This document shows, piece by piece, positions 59,683 to 64,000 of a stretch of DNA of 64,000 nucleotides (position 1 is its first letter; each line of letters begins with the position of its first letter). The notes beneath the pieces are model-generated. The model saw only the letters and a program-made list of their open reading frames with translations, was not told the DNA's origin and did no database searches. Source of the stretch: Rhyacichthys aspro (taxonomy: Eukaryota > Chordata > Actinopteri > Gobiiformes > Rhyacichthyidae); the NCBI GenBank assembly GCA_036850595.1, contig CM072155.1:10976256-11040255 (forward strand), read 5' to 3'. A program made the position numbers and the translations under genes.

Positions 59683-60469
59683 ATTCTTCTGGGACACGCT
59701 GCCAAATACCAATGAAATTTCTTATATTGATTTTTTTTTTCAAACATCATAAGCCCCTCCAGAAATCTCTCTTTAAATTCTGTGACTGCATTACAAGCAG
59801 AGCCACTCAAAATCGAGCAAACACCCATTTCTCTTCTGGCAGGGCAAAATAAGGGGTAAGACACAAGTTGCAGAAAGCCCACAGCGCTGTTTACGTCCTC
59901 AAGAAGTAAGTGCTAATTTTGGAGCAGGAATTCAAATTAAAAAAGAGTCAGATTGAATACAATTATCTACAAGAGAATCCATCGAATGATTAAAAGCATT
60001 GTGGGCCATTAAACAAGGTCCCGCTGCAAAAGAGTGTTCTTCACATGGGCGTCGTAGTAATGCGGTTGCATAATGTCCGTTTCCAATTAGCCGCACAGAG
60101 CATGTCAGTCAGACTATGTGGGTACACGATGTGAGCACCGGACGACCCGATTGTCAACAGCACAGACAAAATGTGTGACACTTCCCTTTTTTTTTTTTAG
60201 ACCGAATCAGGAGTCTCTGTCGTAAACCTGATTTCATTTCTGCTCTTCTCCATGCTGCTGGATGACGCCATTAACACGTGCATGTAACTTAAGTGTGCAC
60301 GATTGTACGACTGTGTGAAAAGGTCAGCCACTTGTGCAGCAGGAAAGTCAGTTTGGTAATCAGAGACAGCGAAGGTCAATGAGTGGCTGTGATTGTCACT
60401 GGGCAGGGCGAGGATGAGGTGTGTGTGAAGCACTATAAGCCGGGATCAAAAATAAACCGAGAATCTCAA

Positions 60470-60605
60470 TTAAAGTAGCATTGTGTAGGATTTAGTGGCA
60501 CTTAGCGATGAAGCCGGAGACTGCCGCCAGCTGGATGACCTTCACTTGACACTGCGGTGGTAACGACAAGGACAAGATACAGTGTCAGCTAAAATGTCCC
60601 GCACA
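60470..60605 (+). repeat. Dispersed fish repeat fragment (TGTAGGATTTAGTGGC)
   Basis: AAAGTAGCATTGTGTAGGAT, TTAGTGGCACTTAGCGATGA and AGACTGCCGCCAGCTGGATG resemble a widespread teleost repeat with GTAGGATTTAGTGGCATCTA. Family name not certain. Confidence 0.4.
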
Positions 60606-63167
60606 AGCCTCAAGAGACAGTGCTCGGGAATCAAAGATGGCTGCCAGAATTCATTTAGTCATTGGACTAAAAACGTTCAAGGTTACTGATGTCACTGATG
60701 GTTATACTACAATCTTAGGCTGTCTGCAAATCAGAAGCAAAAGATAGGGCTGTATGATGTAAGAAAAGCATGGTTATGTTGAATATTACAGTGACAATAG
60801 GATTTGCAATATCTGAATGACCCATTGATTTAAACAAATACAAGTCTAATGGTCAAACTGCTGCCTTTTTCATTTGGTTGAACCACAGTGTGATTTAAGG
60901 CTCTTCTGGACGCTTATTTTGATATGAAAAGGGTTTTAATGCCTGGTACTTTGAATACCATTTTATTTCGGGTAAAGCAGTTCAATATATTTGTAGAATA
61001 TTGTAAAAAATAATACATTTTGTGCATATATTAAACAGCCCATTTACAGTATATGTCTAACTTGGAAGATTAACATTTTAACAGCAGTTTTACAGACATT
61101 CTTACGTAGCTTCAGCTGTAGCTTCAGTCGATGCTCTGAAGAATACAGCTCTCTTTAACCTAATGTAAGACATCATGGTATTAATTACATGGCATCACTG
61201 TGACCGACAATATTTCAGTGGTTGTGCTGCCTCACGGTTGAATAATACTTTCCAGCCAACCTTCAAACCTACTTCTTATTGCCACCTCTCTATTGGTCTT
61301 GGCCTGGATCTAAAATGCCCCATGCAGAAGCAGCAGTGAGGAAAAGAGCACACAGATCAATGGGCCTGCTGCTCTGCTGAATGCTGCTCACCACAGGAGA
61401 GGAAACAAAGACGGAAAATCAAGAACCGGAGCTGGCGAGTCTTATGAAACGGACGGAGCTTGAGAAATAAAAGCAGTGATAGATGTAGGCCTGTTGTACA
61501 GCTACCGGCCATTAGCACCTTCACTTGGCAGAAATCCTGAGTAGAAGAGACTGCAGACTTCTCCCAGCAGCGCAGTCACGAAGCAGGACGACGCAGAGAG
61601 ACGCAGAGAGACAGGAAGTGAGACACAGATGCACGGGCGCAGGGAAGATGTGAAACCATACATTTTGCATGTTCATGCTTCAGTGAAGACGTGACGGTGT
61701 TCATCTCTCTCAGCCTCTTCCTGTCCTTGTTTAACCCAGAGTCAAACCCATTTCCCTAAAACGGAGACATGGGTTGGTTTAGCAACTGCAACATGACGTA
61801 ATAATATACTTACTACCATTACTTAGAGGTCAGTTACATGTGGTATATCCACATTTTGCTTGATATAATGTTAAATTATGTGAAATAAAACCTAAAATAT
61901 TGAATTTTCTTCCTCTTACATCACAAAAAAGCAGCAAACAAATTTGTTTTTAGTGGGAGAGTCATGGTTTTTTTTTTACCTTTTGTCGACTGAGAAAATG
62001 AGGAAAATTTGTTATTTAAATGTAAATATCTAACAAAATTTTGGGTTGGAAACCTAATTTATGGATATTCTTTTTAGCAGTAAAAATTCATGCTGACACA
62101 ATAGACAACCCCCTTACATCTTACACCTTACTTCAACATTTTAGATCTGAATACAAGGGCAATTGTATCATAGTTGTCTTTTCAGTATTGTCCAAATGCA
62201 TTGTACCACTTCACAGTCCTTCTTTAATTACAAACAGCACACTCTGCCCTGAAGTGAATTAATATTGGATCCAGAGCTTGTGCGTTGTTTGTCGTAGAGA
62301 AATGAACTTTGACCCTTAGTAGGGGCTTACTCTGGAGGGGGTTGGAGTGGGGGGTTGGCAAGAGTGTGTTCACTTACAAATCCTGCATTGTACGTCTTTA
62401 AGTTATGCAATCACAACACTCTGAATTTTTAATGCACGTTAATGTCAGTCTGTTTACTGTACGTCATCATTATATAAAACAGTGTTAAACGTTTGATGAC
62501 GACGCCCCAGTTAAAGTTTAAAGCCTATTTTGTGTGTGTTTTTTTCCCTTGATTTTCTTGTGTTTCACCATTTTCTTTCTTAAATGACTCCCAGTAGACG
62601 TTGGTTGTCAGTGAATCACTGCTGACACTTCGGCGCTAGGTTTCACTTCTCCTTTTTCCTTTGACTAAAATTCAGTCGTCACAGTTAATGCTTCGATCTC
62701 TGTGTTTACCAACACGCTGAGTGAACATTCACAACCAATTAGTAAGTTCATCAGTAAGTCTATTCGACCAGTGACAATGATGGCTGTCTTAATTACAAGT
62801 GAAAATCAGGTTTTAAACAAACAAGTACAAATTAAAATTAAAAGAGCTGCAGCCATCCTCTTTGGAGTTAACCTAAAAAAATAATTCACATTTTCAAGCA
62901 CCAGCAGAAATAGGAATTTTCAAATAAGAATACCCAAAATATTTTAGGAGACACATCATTAATATAAAACATCACAGTGAAGTTCTTTATCATGTTATGT
63001 TATCTTGTTACATAAAGGCTACAGGTTTGAATTTGCATTTCTAAGTGGATTTTGCATGCTTTCCTCTCAGTCTCAAAATATGATTTTAGGAAAGGTTAAC
63101 TGATACTATGTGGCTTATAGGAGATGCTTACACACAGAACAAAGCTGCATCTCTGCTCTCTGGACAA

Positions 63168-63299
63168 AGGCAGCATGTGATTATGGCGGCATCTCGCCAC
63201 TGGTTTCCTGTCACTTTCAGGATCCAGTTAAAGATAGTTACTTTTAAATCATTAAACGAGCTGGTCTTATCTTCTCTGTTGGGATCAAATGCCTCGCCG
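63168..63299 (+). pseudogene. L2/Rex-like LINE reverse transcriptase C-terminal remnant
   Basis: The open frame reads RQHVIMAASRHWFPVTFRIQ then LKIVTFKSLNELVLSSLLG. This follows the pattern H-I-x-A-x-HW-PV-FRI-x-K-x-FKSLN-L-x-L seen at the C-terminal end of fish L2/Rex-type LINE proteins. The catalytic reverse transcriptase motifs are not found nearby, so it is a truncated relic. Confidence 0.55.
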
Positions 63300-63714
63300 T
63301 AACAATGAGACCAACCAACCAGCTGCTTTTTCACTAAATACAAAGCAGATTTAAAGAACTTATTTTGAATGTTACAAAAACCCAAATGCTTTTCAGGAGT
63401 TTTGTCCTTGCTCGTTCTTGTGGTCTTCTTCTATCTTCTAAAGCTGACGACAACTGCTACTGTTTAATGCAGGCAGCACGGGTCAAATGTGACTAATATA
63501 ACGAGGTAGAGGCTGAAAACCAAATTTGATGGAGCCATTACCGTAGCTGTGTGTTATCTACAAAGCAGTCAGTGCCTTCGTTTCAGTCTCAGTCCATATA
63601 AAGTGTATCCAACGCGGCCCGTCTCTTCCACGGCCGCAGTGTTGTTGTTATTCTTTACCAAGTGATGTTTTGGTTCATGGACTTGTGTGCACGGCTCTCT
63701 AGCAACCTGCCATG

Positions 63715-63985
63715 TTTAGTTAATGAGATAAAGACATGGCTGTAACATCTAATACGTGTCAGTCATCTGCATCACCTCAGGTAATTAGTATTCACACTGT
63801 ATTCACCGCCACCTCACGCTGCGACGGATAACGCTCCCTCCGGCCTCCGAGGCGCGGCAGGTGCATGGCTCCATTAGTGTTGCTGTGTTTGTGCAGCTCG
63901 TGACTCGGAGCGGGGGATGATAATGTGCCTCGGCGTGGACGTGTTGTTGCTAATGCCGGGGACAATGCCAGCCCCTGTGGTGTTA
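63715..63985. promoter_or_regulatory. Candidate conserved non-coding element
   Basis: GTTAATGAGATAAAG, GTAATTAGTATTCACACTG, CTCCATTAGTGTTGC and GATGATAATGTGCCTCGG combine several TAAT and GATA cores with unusually high CpG (GAGGCGCGGCAGG). It contrasts strongly with the AT-rich flank. Could alternatively be an alternative promoter. Confidence 0.25.
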
Positions 63986-64000
63986 CCTGTTTTCTACCTA

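Larger units (their letters stand above)
42473..64000 (+). other. Presumed first intron of the unidentified gene
   Basis: No further exon with a convincing acceptor, open frame and donor is visible, so the intron would exceed 21.5 kb. It holds repeat family R copies B, C and D, two hAT elements, a LINE remnant, homopolymer tracts and several GC-balanced stretches listed separately as candidate conserved elements. If the next gene actually starts inside, I could not see it. Confidence 0.45.

Overview
This window is nuclear DNA from a vertebrate, almost certainly a ray-finned (teleost) fish. The protein-coding sequence is split by GT-AG introns. The only complete gene is a vertebrate STAT5. The dispersed repeats (tRNA-derived SINEs, hAT and Tc1/mariner MITEs, an L2/Rex-like LINE tail) match types common in teleosts. 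No bacterial operon, CRISPR array or rRNA is visible, and I saw no tRNA-like sequence that was not part of a SINE.

Layout. (1) 1-4631: upstream flank of stat5b with SINE copies, a DR1 nuclear-receptor-type site and one weak candidate non-coding exon. (2) 4642-28148, plus strand: a complete stat5b coding sequence in 18 exons. Every exon boundary is GT-AG and phase-compatible, giving 2364 nt including the stop, or 787 residues. The N-terminal, coiled-coil, DNA-binding, linker, SH2 and transactivation regions are all present, as are the SH2 arginine (R618) and the activation tyrosine (Y698). (3) About 28149-30835: probable 3' UTR ending at an AATAAA, with an internal diverged duplication. (4) About 30836-41740: repeat-rich intergenic DNA with a mariner-like MITE, a 31-bp minisatellite, a 21-bp tandem array and a 19-bp perfect inverted repeat. 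(5) About 41740-42472: a CpG-rich promoter and first coding exon of a second plus-strand gene. It has 90 codons after an in-frame stop and ends at a consensus donor. I could not identify it. (6) 42473-64000: apparently the first intron of that gene, more than 21.5 kb and running off the window. It holds a dispersed repeat family, two hAT elements, a LINE remnant and several stretches that read like candidate conserved non-coding elements.

The two genes share a strand and show no direct functional link. STAT5 is the cytokine/growth-hormone-activated transcription factor of the JAK-STAT pathway. The protein mixes features that distinguish mammalian STAT5A from STAT5B, but its C-terminus and SH2 region lean to STAT5B, hence the symbol stat5b.

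Nothing here looks like a new biological system. The points most worth checking are the unidentified CpG-island gene with tandem upstream ORFs, the four-residue SH2 insertion in stat5b, and the well-preserved transposon structures.
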